Source of the DNA: Epithemia pelagica
Taxonomy: Eukaryota > Bacillariophyta > Bacillariophyceae > Surirellales > Surirellaceae
Assembly: GCA_946965045.2 (NCBI GenBank)
Contig: OX337234.1
Location: 3,658,001 to 3,722,000, forward strand
DNA length: 64,000 nt
Direction: 5' to 3'
Shown: in pieces, positions 39,705 through 50,098 of the stretch
How positions within the stretch are numbered: position 1 is the stretch's first letter
Layout of the letters: every line of letters begins with the position of its first letter
Notes under the pieces: model-generated
The model's database searches: none
What the model was told of the DNA's origin: nothing
Seen by the model: only the letters and a program-made list of their open reading frames with translations
Program-made: the position numbers and the translations under genes

Positions 39705-40340
39705 AAAGGAAATATTGTGAGTTTTCAAAAGAATCGGAAAAGGAAGGCTGCAGCGATGGGAGAGGATATGGCGATGAAGAATGAGGGAACTGAGGAGGCG
39801 GATGCAGACGAGTTGGCGAAGGATAATTGTTATGTAGAAAGAAATACGCTTTGCAACTCGCAGATTGGAGTGGAAGAGCGAAAGGTTACTCGCTTGCAAG
39901 TAGGACGAGGGAAGTGACGTATCGGTCTGGCGAGTGGAGGAACACCTTTCTGGTTTTGGGCAGTCTCGTCACTTGGCGAGATATTGTGGATTGACACGCC
40001 AGAGGATAAAGCGAAGAATGGCGAGACAGGATCGGCTGATTGGAGTAAGATGGCGATAGCACGAGAAGGGAAACTTTCACGAAACCGGGGAAGTAAGAAG
40101 ACTAGAGTTGCGTTCAGTACCCCACAATCTTGGGAAGAGCGTTTGGATGTGGACATGGTCTTTTTCGATGGAGGTTTGTCACCAGGCCCCAGTCACCCGG
40201 TTTGGAAGATGAAGTCGGTGAGAGTGGTTTGTTGGATAGGAGGAAGGAAGGGAGCAGGACCGTATGATAAGAACAGTTGGCGCTCGACAGTGATGCGACT
40301 GCCTCATGATGAATGAGGCGGTGTTACCACTCAAGTGTCA

Positions 40341-43328
40341 ATGATCCATGTGGCAGAGCGATCCGACGGATCCTCTAGTCAATGGTTCGTTGATTGTTGG
40401 AGAAATTACGTCGAGGGTGGCCTGAGGAAAACCACAATGAGCGGTGTTGTGGATTGTACGGTTCATGGACGACAATGTGAGCCACCTCCGCGATACGAAC
40501 CAGGAGTACATGGGAGAACGGTGATGGATCGGAAATTGAATTGGAAGGCGGATTATAAACAGGAACATGTGTTGCCACGTGTATTCTCAAGGACGGATTG
40601 GGTGCAAAGAAAGCTGTCGGCACAAGAATTGGCTGTAGCACTCGACTTCCCTGCAGAACTGCACAAGCGAGCAACAACAGAGGAATTGGATTGTTGGATT
40701 CAGGAAGTGAAGGTTCCATTCAAATGCCGAGTCCAGGTGGCAATGTCACTCAGAGGCTGGATAAGAGAAGAGGAAGGGGGCGGAGAAAGTCTGCCATCGG
40801 AACGAGAAAGAAAGGCGAATGAGAAACCTGAGCACGTTGATTTCTCCAGGAAAGAAGAAGAAGAGTCTGATGAATTGCGAATGACGGAAACCGAAGCCTT
40901 GTTTTCGGTTCCTGATAGCGATGAAGGAGTCGGATCATTGAATGTGGAGGAACGGCGTGAGGACAGAAATCTCAAGGCAACGAAATCAGACGACGCAGTC
41001 ATTCCCACGTACCTTTGGGATGATCGCATCTGTCAAAGTTTAGGAATACAAGGGGTGAAAGAACAAGCTCAATGTGTGAAAGCACTGGAGGTTATTCGAC
41101 GTGGAGCCCTCAGATATTGGAAGCGTCTTGTATGCTCAGATTTCTGGCGTTGGTGGAGCTATCAACGTTTTGACAAAGATGATAGTGAGAGCCAGGATCT
41201 GAGGGATCGTACCATCGAGGCGGGGTTAAGTGCTCTGTCTCATGCCTCACAATCATCGTGGTGGGACTGGGACAAGGGCTCGTCTCCCTTTTTCTGGAGA
41301 ATTCCAGACGCGCAGTGGCTCCGGGAAATGCGTGATGGAGTGGCACCGATGTGGATTGGGGATCCGCCGGCATATAGAAGACGACAGAGGGCGAATCTGG
41401 ATGAGAAGCAGAGAGCGTTTGAGACCACGAAGATAACCAAAGTGAGACGACGAGGATACATAGCACCCACGAATGGCATAAAGTCACTTACGAGTTTCTT
41501 TTCCGTCCCAAAGGGCGAGGACGATATTCGAATGGTTTATGATGGAACCAAAAGTGGACTAAACGCCGCCCTCTTTGCACCCTGGTTTGGACTTGGAAAT
41601 GTCACGTCCATGTTACGTGCCGTGGAATCAAGAACCTGGTCCGCGGACAACGACTTTGGGGAAATGTTCTTGAATTTTTGGCTGCATCCATCGTTGCGAG
41701 CATACACGGGCATTGACATCACGGAGTTGTTCCCGGAGGAACTCAAGAACAAGTTTGGACGCTCGCGACTCTGGGAGGCATGGACGCGTTGCGCAATGGG
41801 GCTGACAACATCTCCATACCAGGCTACCCAAAACGCGCAACGAGTGAAACAACTGATATTCGGAGACAGGTTAGATCTGACGAATATTTTTGGATGGGTA
41901 GATGTTCGGTTAAACTTACCAGGCGACACGGACTACGATCCAAGTTTGCCCTGGATATGCAAACTCCGCGAGAATGGTGACATCGCGGCAGATGTTCATC
42001 CATATGTGGACGACTTGAGAGAGACAGCTCCCTCAGAGGAGGAGGCATGGCTGGCCGCAAGCAAGATGGCAAAGGGAGCGGCATTCTATGGATTGCAGGA
42101 CGCAGCTCGAAAGAGGCGGCCGCCCAGCAAGACACCAGGAGCATGGGCTGGAGCCGTGGTGGGAACAGACGAGAATGGGTTGGTGTTTAAGACTGTATCC
42201 CAAGAACGATGGAATAAGACGCGGGGACACATTGCAACATTGAAGAAATGGGCAGACTCGGATGACAAGATCAACAGAAAAGAATTGGAGCGAGTGAGGG
42301 GATTCCTGGTGTATGTATCGTTAACTTTTGAGACGATGGTGCCATACCTGAAAGGGATACACCACACGTTGGAATCTTGGCGAGACGATCGTGATGATGA
42401 CGGTTGGCGATTGCCCGAGAAGGATCGTCGAAAGCGAAAACATGGCGAGATGTCAAGCTCAAGTGTCCCGCCGAAGGAGGTGAAGCAGTCGCCAAGGTTT
42501 AGGAGCGATGTGGCGGCGTTGATGGAATTGACAAAGGATGATACCCCGCCGAAGATACAGGCTCGGCCATCAACCGGATCGAAAGTGGCGATTGTATTTG
42601 GAGATGCATCTGGCGAGGGTTTTGGATCCTCGTTGTGGCTGTATGGGACCAATACCGTTGAGACGGAGCATGGATTGTGGACTCGAGAGTACGGCTCTCG
42701 CTCATCGAATTATCGCGAATTGTATAATCTTGTGCTTTGGTTGGAAATATTGATCGAAGATGGCACAATTCCCAAAGGTGCAGAAGTTTTCGTCTTCACT
42801 GATAATTCGACGGCTGAGTCGGCCTTCTACAAAGGAACCTCATCATCAAGACTGTTGTTCGAACTCGTTCTCAGGACAAAACGATTGGAGATGTTGGGCA
42901 AGGTCTTCGTCCGCGTTGTTTGGGTCGCAGGAACGCGGATGATTGAGCAAGGGACGGATGGATTGTCCCGGGGAGATTTGATGACGGGTGTCATGGCCGG
43001 AGGGAACATGCTTATGTACGTCCCTCTCAACAAAACGGCCGAAGAAAGACAAGTAGGTCTGGTGGATTGGTTGAGGAGCATTGTACCATCAATGAATTGG
43101 AAGGAGCTCGAAGCCAAGGATTGGTTCGATAAAGCGTTCGAAGACGACAACTTCATTTGGATGCCCCCTCCAGCCATCGCCGATGTTGCGGTGGACCAAT
43201 TATGTGAGGCGAGGCATATTCGTACCCGGACTGGCCATATGTTCGTCTGCCCTGCCCTAATGACGAATCGATGGCAAAAAACTGGGAAAAGTGGCGGATT
43301 GCGTTTTTACGATTCCGGTTGGGAGTGA
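40341..43328 (+). CDS. Reverse transcriptase-RNase H of the DIRS-like element
   Basis: This 995-residue frame starts at the ATG at 40341 (a GTG lies two codons earlier). Residues ~360-650 contain the RT: RGYIAPTNGIKSLTSFFSVP, IRMVYDGTKSGLN, LHPSLRAYTGIDITELF and the catalytic box YVDD at 555-558. Residues ~755-880 contain the RNase H: VFGDASGEGFGSS, SSNYRELYNLVLWLE and VFTDNSTAESAF. The C-terminal FVCPALMTNRWQKTG breaks at about 43280, where the protein-like sequence continues in the next frame. Frames between 39717 and 40316 (DVDMVFFDGGLSPGPSHPVW) probably hold the displaced N-terminal part. Enzymes of this class copy element RNA in a DIRS-type cycle. Confidence 0.85.
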   Translation: MIHVAERSDGSSSQWFVDCWRNYVEGGLRKTTMSGVVDCTVHGRQCEPPPRYEPGVHGRTVMDRKLNWKADYKQEHVLPRVFSRTDWVQRKLSAQELAVALDFPAELHKRATTEELDCWIQEVKVPFKCRVQVAMSLRGWIREEEGGGESLPSERERKANEKPEHVDFSRKEEEESDELRMTETEALFSVPDSDEGVGSLNVEERREDRNLKATKSDDAVIPTYLWDDRICQSLGIQGVKEQAQCVKALEVIRRGALRYWKRLVCSDFWRWWSYQRFDKDDSESQDLRDRTIEAGLSALSHASQSSWWDWDKGSSPFFWRIPDAQWLREMRDGVAPMWIGDPPAYRRRQRANLDEKQRAFETTKITKVRRRGYIAPTNGIKSLTSFFSVPKGEDDIRMVYDGTKSGLNAALFAPWFGLGNVTSMLRAVESRTWSADNDFGEMFLNFWLHPSLRAYTGIDITELFPEELKNKFGRSRLWEAWTRCAMGLTTSPYQATQNAQRVKQLIFGDRLDLTNIFGWVDVRLNLPGDTDYDPSLPWICKLRENGDIAADVHPYVDDLRETAPSEEEAWLAASKMAKGAAFYGLQDAARKRRPPSKTPGAWAGAVVGTDENGLVFKTVSQERWNKTRGHIATLKKWADSDDKINRKELERVRGFLVYVSLTFETMVPYLKGIHHTLESWRDDRDDDGWRLPEKDRRKRKHGEMSSSSVPPKEVKQSPRFRSDVAALMELTKDDTPPKIQARPSTGSKVAIVFGDASGEGFGSSLWLYGTNTVETEHGLWTREYGSRSSNYRELYNLVLWLEILIEDGTIPKGAEVFVFTDNSTAESAFYKGTSSSRLLFELVLRTKRLEMLGKVFVRVVWVAGTRMIEQGTDGLSRGDLMTGVMAGGNMLMYVPLNKTAEERQVGLVDWLRSIVPSMNWKELEAKDWFDKAFEDDNFIWMPPPAIADVAVDQLCEARHIRTRTGHMFVCPALMTNRWQKTGKSGGLRFYDSGWE

Positions 43329-44578
43329 ATTGTGGTGTAAATTTCAACACGAACCGTTGATTGTTGCTTTCGTTTGTCCTTTTTTGCACAGGCGCCCTTG
43401 GCAAGTCAAACGGGCTAAATCAGTACTGGACAAAGTGGACGGGGAATTGCAGATGTTGTGGACATCCGGTGCTTCTGATGTGCGGGATTGTTTGCGCCAA
43501 CTTTGGCTGTACAAGGGGGACGAGTAAGAAATGTGATGGAATCTGGCACGCCAAGTGTCACCGACAATTGACGGAGGACCGGTTCCCAGTGTACGAGCCC
43601 GGTGATCTTGACGACGCGTTGTTGGATAATGAGTTGAACAGTGAAATGGTGGACGATGAAGCAAGGTTTCAGGAGGCAAGAATCGGTGATGACTTGATGT
43701 GCACTTTCCAGTGCAACGATTGTAGTTTTTTCAACTTGCAGGGACGATATCCCATCACGACCAAGGAATCGGATAATCTGCTTTTGCTCTGTATCAGGAG
43801 GGCAACATTGGATGCCTTCTGGGCACGAGAGAGAGCGACGGTGGAGAAGAACTGGAGAGAGATGAGGAGTTTGATAGCGACAGGGGAAGCGATGGGACTG
43901 GAACAGCCATTACCACCCAGAGGCCCGTGCCCAACGATTGACGACCATGGACTCAATGTTGCGTGCTTGATGTTAATGAAGACCTTGAACCAGGGACGTA
44001 ATTCTCGACACATTCAATTTGAGTCCGCACGAAAGGTTAGGTCGGTAGTCTCCAATTTCTATCACACACTGCCGGGTGGAACTGGGTTGGCAACAGTCGG
44101 GCAAGGAGAAAGAGGTGGATTGTTTTTTAGTGCCAGTACGACCAACAGTCACTGGTACAAGAGATTCATGACTGGTTGTCATCGAAGAATGGGGGATGTA
44201 TGGATCCCCGACTAAGCAACAAATGTTGATGAGGTCAAGGCTGGACTGGAGATATTGGAGGAAGAATGGCAAGGAGGACCAAAGGGAGCACGCAAGACTG
44301 AGATAGCTTTGACTGGAGCATTGGTGATTGCTGGGTTTGTGGCGGCGTTGCGGGGAGAGGAAATTCCGCAAATAGACGTTGGCCTCATGCGGAAATATTG
44401 GCAAGAGGGTTTGGATTACCCACAAAAGAGGCATGTCCCAGTGGCGCTTGCGGGTCGCTTTAAACAGACGAATGGGACCTTCAGGATTTACATCCACCGA
44501 GAAAGAGGAGTTTTGCCCACCATGTCGATGGTGGAAAGGTATTCTGATGCAAAGGCCTCTGTTGAGACCTTGGTCTGA
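43291..44578 (+). pseudogene. Broken tyrosine-recombinase-like ORF of the DIRS-like element
   Basis: Protein-like sequence passes through two frames. Codons 43291-43525 (GSELWCKFQHEPLIVAFVCP, RPWQVKRAKS) end at GDE-stop. From about 43518 the next frame reads CDGIWHAKCHRQL, VYEPGDLDDALLDNE and FQCNDCSFFNLQGRYP (zinc-binding), then FWARERATVEKNW and FMTGCHRRMGDVWIPD up to a TAA at 44213-44215. The same frame then continues with FVAALRGEEIPQIDVGL to 44578. RGEE resembles the first catalytic Arg box of DIRS/Crypton-type tyrosine recombinases. The HxxR...Tyr part is not found, so the enzyme is dead here. Confidence 0.7.
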
Positions 44579-44957
44579 TTTTCTGAACTTATGTAAAAGA
44601 AGAGTGAAGTGAGATTGAGGATACGGATGAAGATTGAAGAGAGGAACGACCACACGGGGAGAAGACACGGCTGTACTACCTAGTGGTGCAAGCCTTGGTC
44701 GCTTATTGTCAGTCAGCCTGACTGTAGAAGTTGAGGGGGTTCTTCTCCGAGTTGGTTGCTTGGGAGTGGCACTCCACAGCAGCTGACTACTGTACTACTG
44801 CGAAGAGATTTCGAGAGTACAGACTCACTTGTGAGTTAATGGAGAAGGGCTCACTTTTCGTACACACGCTCGCCCACAGCAGACGCGTACTGTTCAGAAT
44901 CTGGAGCTCTGGCACCGCGGCGCGATTCCGGATCCCTCCCTAAACGGGATTGATGGG

Positions 44958-44978
44958 TGGGGGGCCTATACCCCCCCA
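44958..44978. other. G/C hairpin
   Basis: TGGGGGG and CCCCCCA are separated by about six bases (CCTATA). It lies ~380 bp beyond the last recombinase codon and may mark the 3' end of the DIRS-like element, which is inference. Confidence 0.7.
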
Positions 44979-45203
44979 GTGTTGGTTAAGTACTTAATTT
45001 TAATGTTTATCGATGTGAAAGAGAATCAGGAACGACGAGGAGTGCGATGTGAGGAAAAGTGAGGATCAAGTACCTAGCAATCTTCTCGAATGTGGTTCAA
45101 AATGGCCATAATTTCTCCTGACTGAATGCACTATCTGTAGCTCTAGGTAGTATGTCTTCTAGATCGCTCGAGATACCTTATTAGCGATTAGCGACGCAAC
45201 AAA

Positions 45204-45251
45204 AACCCTCGGTATCAGTGTCCACTGCTTAGCTGTTTTTTGTCTGTGCCA
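45204..45251. repeat. 48-bp inverted repeat, left half
   Basis: The stretch AACCCTCGG...CTGTGCCA is the reverse complement of 50051-50098 with one visible mismatch. The pair encloses 4.9 kb including the whole Penelope-like element. Confidence 0.9.
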
Positions 45252-46523
45252 CCTTCACAGGTTCCCAAGTGGACACAGCCAGCATTTTATGTTTTTCGTC
45301 TGTCTGTCTACCCAATAAAATTCCTCAGGGTTGGAGCAAGGCCAGCGTGCATGTGACAGTTGACGGTTGGTGGTTGTCCTCTGGTCACCACGATTCAAAT
45401 TTTTTGGGCAACCCTCCCGTCCTCGTCTGTCACAAAACACCAAAAACCGAGCCAAATGGTTGACCATGACGTGAGGTGAGAACAATGGATGCAACATGCT
45501 GGGCTGAACCTGAACTGCTTCTCACTTCTCACTACTGTGGCTTATTTCTAATCTTCTTGTTTCTTTTTTTTTCTTCTCACTCATCACTGCTGCAATCTTT
45601 CCTCTTGTTCATGCATGATCCTTTGGCTTGTCTCTTGTTGAACGAGTAGACTAGGAACAAGCCGCTTGATGTCAACTGGAGTATCTTACCCGTCTCATTT
45701 GTTGATGTAGGAGTAATTGTTTTGTTGTTTGATTGTTGGTTGGTTGCTTTCATGTCTTCTGTAGGATAGATGATTCACTATCGTCAATCGTCATAGGTCG
45801 TAGCATCATCTCATTTCTCAATGACGGAACACTTTGTTGTTTTTGCTTCAAATAGATGGGAAGCCCTCTTGCTCTTGCCACACCCTACTTTCCATGTCTA
45901 TCAGTTCATAGAGTCAAAAGTTGTAGCTGTAGCGTGTGAGAGCTGCTTGTGTTCATGGTGAAACTGAGAGTCATTGCCATGCTCAAAACAGAAAAGAGAT
46001 CTGCAACAAATTCAGAATGCACTGAACTCTACGAATGAATAGCACTTGAGTTCTATTTCTACTCCTAGTATATTAAGAAAACAATGTCTGCAGTCTGTTT
46101 ATGAATCGAATGAAAGTTATCAAAAATCCGTCATTTCGACATGTAGAATGGCACGTCATGAGCTACCCAGAGACACAACAGATGATCGCCTCTCTTCCCA
46201 TGAGCAGAGCAAACAAAAGTGACAAGTGTCAGTGATCAGTGAGCATGAGCTATGTAATTGTCATGGCAATTGGCAACGGATCACACTCACCTGGAATGCC
46301 ATTCGTACGATGTGCTTCGGCAACAAGAGAAAAGAATTGTGTGCTTGTCATTATGAATTATGGAGCAACCAGCAGTTATCCACGCACGGCCGCTTGCTGG
46401 GCATGCGTCTGTTTCAAACTGTGAAAACTCCAGCTGGGTATGCGTGCCAATTTGCCATTTGATCATTTCTATTTGTCTCAAAAGCAAAAAATGATGTCTG
46501 TGTCCACCTGGGAACCTAAAATA

Positions 46524-46671
46524 ATCAGAAAACCGAAACAGCAAAGAGTGTGAAGGCTAGTTTAGTTTTCATCTATCATCCTAGGTTTCCGGAAGTATTC
46601 TACTTTCCGTTCGCTAACGCGCCGACCTGGTGTAGTCTAGACTCCCTCCACTCGCACCTGGTCGCTCGTAT
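46524..46671. repeat. Penelope terminal repeat, left (3' end of the element)
   Basis: It starts ATCAGAAAACCGAAACAG and ends GGTCGCTCGTAT. The stop codon of the element's ORF (46637-46639) lies inside it. Confidence 0.92.
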
Positions 46672-49600
46672 CAAACTCATCAGTAGTCAAGGGGTCGGTC
46701 GGGGTTAGTTCCTCTAGGTCGTTTTCGCCATAGACCACCACTGGAGGTGTGTCCTTTGGTGTGCTAAAGCCGAACCTAGCGCGGAGTCCTTCGATCCGTC
46801 GTTCTTGGTAGGTCATGGGGGGCACAGTATCTAGGATACTGCTGCTCCTCCCATCCAATCCTTGATCAAAATCATCATTTGAGGTTGAAAGTCGAGTGGT
46901 AGGCGACTGGGAGGAGGTCCACGAGAAAAACGAGGTGTTTGACTGGGACGACGAGGTAGACACTGGGCGGCAGACTAGGACTCTTTCGTCGTTCGTCGAC
47001 TCATCAGTGCTGGGGGCGTTGTTGTTGGGTGGGAACCGGTGAAACCGCGGTTTGTGGCGGCATGCTCTGTAGATTTCGTTGCATTTGTTGATTGCTAGGT
47101 TGGGGTGTTTGCTCGTGAATTTGAGAATTTCCAGGCGTTCACGTGCACAGAGTTTGCAGGATTTTGTCCCAAAAGTTTTAACTGTGGAGAGTGGTTTTCC
47201 TTGCCACAAAATGTCCACTTTGAGGCGGACATGGTTCTTGATCTCCTTCTTCTCGGTATCTCTGGGAACGAAGCAAGCGAAGTGGCTCGCGAATGAGTCG
47301 GAACTCTTGTCTTTGAGAACTAGTTGTTTCACATCTTGGACATGTTGTTGGATTCTCTTCTTTACGTGTTGTTGAGTGTTGCCAATATATTGTTTGCCGG
47401 TTTTGAGGCAGGTGGCCTTATAGACCACGATAGAACGTCTGCAGAAGCCTCCGTAGGGGCAGGCTTCACGGTTCCGACAGTTACAGTCAAGGTCCTCAAA
47501 GTCCAAGGATCGTAGGCCGTCATTCAACTTGGAGTTGAGATCCCCCTGAAAGTGCTCCCGGATGTTGGTGAAGCGGTGATAGGACATCGAGATCCTCAAC
47601 CAGGACAACGACGGGAACCGGCTTTTAATTTCCTTGAGCGTCTTGTGGATTGGTTTCTTCCAAAAATCAGAATACCCGATCTTAAAATAAATCGCTCGTT
47701 TGCGGTCTCTCTCGCGTCGTTTTTTGAGAGCTTGTGAGGCCGTGTCCAGTTTTTCCGATTCCATTTTCTTGGCTAGTTCACCTAGGGTGGGGGTTGAGTT
47801 TGGTTTGACAAGCTTGGAGTGTTCCAGGGCTGCAAAATGGACGGGGTAGAGTTCGTCCAGTCTGGAGTCGTGGTTGCTTTCGTCCACCGAGGTTAGTTTC
47901 GTCAGGCGTTTCATCACCCCGTTTGGGATTGCTTTGAAGCATCCCGGGGTGTGAGCGCTACCTCTGTTGAGGTATTTGAGTTGTTGGTTTGGTTTCAGAT
48001 GGACTTTGTAGGCCAAATTTCCGTTGTCGTGCCAAAATATTTCCATGTCCAAGAAGGGAAAAGCTGGTGTTTTCTCAATTGACACTGATTTGTTGGTGAT
48101 GGAGTCCAGGTTGTGCTCGTTCAAGGGATCCCAAATGGTGGCGGTGAATTTCAAGAAATCATTGCCAGCGATGTCGTTGATGTCTTGTTGAAAAGCTTCG
48201 ATCCACTTTTGAACTTCTTCAGTTGATTGTTTCCCTTTGAATACGGCTAGACCGTCATCTCGGTAGATCCCGAAGTAGTGCATCGGGTCGAACATGGCGT
48301 CGTAGGTTGCTTCGAGTAGGAACGAAACAACGAGGTCGGCTAGCCAGGCTGACTCGTACCCTCCAATCGTGAGCCCCCTTTCCTCCGGTTTTAGATCACC
48401 GTCGTATAGGAAGTATTCATCTTTGAATGCAATAATCGTGTTGGTCATGCCAAAGAAGATTAGATCCAAACAAAGGTTGATTGTCCTGTGTGTCTCGGGT
48501 GGTAGAGCCTCAGCGTAGTATTGAACCGCGTCATAAATTAGTTGGAATTTTATGGACGGGTACATAGCTTCGGCGTCTACCGACACAATTGTGGAGTTGG
48601 ACATGTTGAAGGAGAGGGATTCCAGTTTCTGTTTCAGATCGGATGATTGGATTATGTTTTTGGAACCATACTTGACTTCGTGTTTGTCAAGGAGGTGTTT
48701 GATTCCAAGGTAACCAATCTTGGGGAAGCCGGCCGTGAAATTCGTTGCTGGGACGACTAGGCGGGTTGGGAATGTACCATCGGCGTTTTGTTTTTTGTGG
48801 TTCTTAACGAGGATTTTCGGATTGGGAACTGCTTTCGACTCGATTTTCTCCTTAAGGAAGTTCCGTTCGTTGGTGGAGAGGTAGGGGTCGAGTTCGGTCA
48901 GGAATGCGTAGCAGTTTTCAACGATTTCGCTGAGTTTGGATTTTGGGATTTTGATGGCGCTTTTGGAGAGGTGGATCTTGATCTCTTTTGCGTATTGGCG
49001 TGTAGACATAATTGTAAAGGAGTTGGTTTTGTCCGTTGGAATTACGACCAAGTCGTGCTCTTTCAGTTGGGTTAGCAAGTCCTTGAATTCGAGTGAGAGT
49101 TTGTTCTCGTTTCGATTCTTCTTGTTGGCTAAGGATTCAGCTATGATAGCCTCTTCAACTTGCTTAAGGAAGCATTCGAGTTCGTTTGAGCCGATGGGGG
49201 CGCTCTTCTTTTTGTGTTCAGGTTTCACGCCGCTCATAAAACCAGACGTGAATAAGTTCTTTTCCTCTTCTTCAAGTTCCTCTTCGTAGTTCTTCTTCGA
49301 GAAGGGGTCGGGCCACTGCCACTCTGGGTCCATGAGGGAGCGGTCCCATTGGGCGTATGAGAGAAGTGTTGGATTGTTGTGGTAGTAGCTTGCCCAGACG
49401 GCTTGCTCCGTTTCCACTCGATCCTTGTGATCGTTTCTCCAGAACTCGGCCCATCGGCAACGGGTCTTGAAATCACCGATGCCGTTGATAGCATCAACAG
49501 TGCGTTCGTCTGCAGTTGGGGCAGGCACGAACCTTTCCGAGACTTCTTCGGCCAAGCTTTGTACCAGCAATCGCAGTTTTTCCTCCCTGCGATTAAGGTC

Positions 49601-49690
49601 GTCGTTATTCGTCTCTTGGCCGGATCCGGTCGTACCCGCTTTGGCTACGTCTTCAACAGGAGGTGCGATGGACAAGGTGGAGAGCTTCAT
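46637..49690 (-). CDS. Penelope-like polyprotein: reverse transcriptase + GIY-YIG endonuclease
   Basis: This protein of about 1,017 residues starts at the ATG at 49690 (a TTG lies two codons upstream). The N-terminal ~200 residues are acidic/helical. The RT follows, with VVIPTDKTNSFTIM, PKILVKNHKK, IVSVDAEAMYPSI (motif A), GLTIGGYESAWLADLVVS, YRDDGLAVFKG (catalytic Asp pair) and FPFLDMEIFW. A Cys-rich finger (CNCRNREACPYGGFC) leads directly into VVYKATCLKTGKQYIGNTQQ, a GIY-YIG nuclease with its HVKKRIQQH helix. A second Cys/His stretch (SCKLCARERLEIL) and a Ser/Thr-rich tail complete it. By family it nicks target DNA and primes reverse transcription there. No internal stop was found, so it appears functional. 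Confidence 0.93.
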   Translation of the reverse strand: MKLSTLSIAPPVEDVAKAGTTGSGQETNNDDLNRREEKLRLLVQSLAEEVSERFVPAPTADERTVDAINGIGDFKTRCRWAEFWRNDHKDRVETEQAVWASYYHNNPTLLSYAQWDRSLMDPEWQWPDPFSKKNYEEELEEEEKNLFTSGFMSGVKPEHKKKSAPIGSNELECFLKQVEEAIIAESLANKKNRNENKLSLEFKDLLTQLKEHDLVVIPTDKTNSFTIMSTRQYAKEIKIHLSKSAIKIPKSKLSEIVENCYAFLTELDPYLSTNERNFLKEKIESKAVPNPKILVKNHKKQNADGTFPTRLVVPATNFTAGFPKIGYLGIKHLLDKHEVKYGSKNIIQSSDLKQKLESLSFNMSNSTIVSVDAEAMYPSIKFQLIYDAVQYYAEALPPETHRTINLCLDLIFFGMTNTIIAFKDEYFLYDGDLKPEERGLTIGGYESAWLADLVVSFLLEATYDAMFDPMHYFGIYRDDGLAVFKGKQSTEEVQKWIEAFQQDINDIAGNDFLKFTATIWDPLNEHNLDSITNKSVSIEKTPAFPFLDMEIFWHDNGNLAYKVHLKPNQQLKYLNRGSAHTPGCFKAIPNGVMKRLTKLTSVDESNHDSRLDELYPVHFAALEHSKLVKPNSTPTLGELAKKMESEKLDTASQALKKRRERDRKRAIYFKIGYSDFWKKPIHKTLKEIKSRFPSLSWLRISMSYHRFTNIREHFQGDLNSKLNDGLRSLDFEDLDCNCRNREACPYGGFCRRSIVVYKATCLKTGKQYIGNTQQHVKKRIQQHVQDVKQLVLKDKSSDSFASHFACFVPRDTEKKEIKNHVRLKVDILWQGKPLSTVKTFGTKSCKLCARERLEILKFTSKHPNLAINKCNEIYRACRHKPRFHRFPPNNNAPSTDESTNDERVLVCRPVSTSSSQSNTSFFSWTSSQSPTTRLSTSNDDFDQGLDGRSSSILDTVPPMTYQERRIEGLRARFGFSTPKDTPPVVVYGENDLEELTPTDPLTTDEFDTSDQVRVEGV

Positions 49691-49900
49691 CTTCAACTAT
49701 TGGGCAATAGGGACAAGGACTCGCTGTTGGGCTTGGACTTGTAGGCTACCGCGGAGGAAGGGAAGAAGAGGATCACCAGATCTTTCGATCTTTCGGCTTT
49801 TCGATTCTCGTCGTCTTGGCGGCGAAATTTCAAAAAGCTTCCGGATGCAACCTTGGTGGAATCGGAACCAGATGGTAAAGACTCGGCTTCGTAGGTGTGT

Positions 49901-50048
49901 ATCAGAAAACCGAAACAGCAAAGAGTGTGAAGGCTAGTTTAGTTTTCATCTATCATCCTAGGTTTCCGGAAGTATTCTACTCTCCGTTCGCTAACGCGCC
50001 GGCCTGGTGTAGTCTAGACTCCCTCCACTCGCACCTGGTCGCTCGTAT
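49901..50048. repeat. Penelope terminal repeat, right (5' end of the element)
   Basis: Direct copy of 46524-46671, with two substitutions seen (TACTTTCCG/TACTCTCCG and GCCGACC/GCCGGCC). It ends two bases before the inverted repeat at 50051. Confidence 0.92.
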
Positions 50049-50050
50049 GA

Positions 50051-50098
50051 TGGCACAGACAAAAAACAGCTAAGCAGTGGACACTGATGCCGAGGGTT
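50051..50098. repeat. 48-bp inverted repeat, right half
   Basis: It is the reverse complement of 45204-45251 and nearly abuts the Penelope repeat. Confidence 0.9.

Larger units (their letters stand above)
37362..44578 (+). mobile_element. Decayed DIRS-like (tyrosine-recombinase) retroelement
   Basis: The order is: a coiled-coil gag-like ORF, a reverse transcriptase plus RNase H ORF, then a recombinase-like ORF with a zinc-binding start and an RGEEIP motif. This layout fits the DIRS class rather than LTR or LINE elements, because no DDE integrase or endonuclease is present. Decay is visible as a 21-base G run that breaks the gag frame, shifts near 43280 and 43520, a TAA at 44213-44215 and loss of the recombinase C-terminus. 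Terminal repeats could not be identified. Confidence 0.7.
44579..46523. other. Intergenic, no gene seen
   Basis: No convincing frame was found in about 1.9 kb. It contains a G/C hairpin at 44958-44978, one half of a 48-bp inverted repeat (45204-45251) and T-rich tracts near 45550. Confidence 0.5.
46524..50048 (-). mobile_element. Penelope-like retroelement with direct terminal repeats
   Basis: A single ORF for RT plus GIY-YIG endonuclease is flanked by 148-bp direct repeats at 46524-46671 and 49901-50048 that differ at two positions by eye. Penelope-like elements typically have such short repeats and this domain pair. An uninterrupted ORF and near-identical repeats suggest a young copy. Confidence 0.9.

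Noticed and set aside
44731-44943. Small plus ORF after the DIRS-like element
   Set aside because: It is not protein-like and is out of register with the recombinase remnant.
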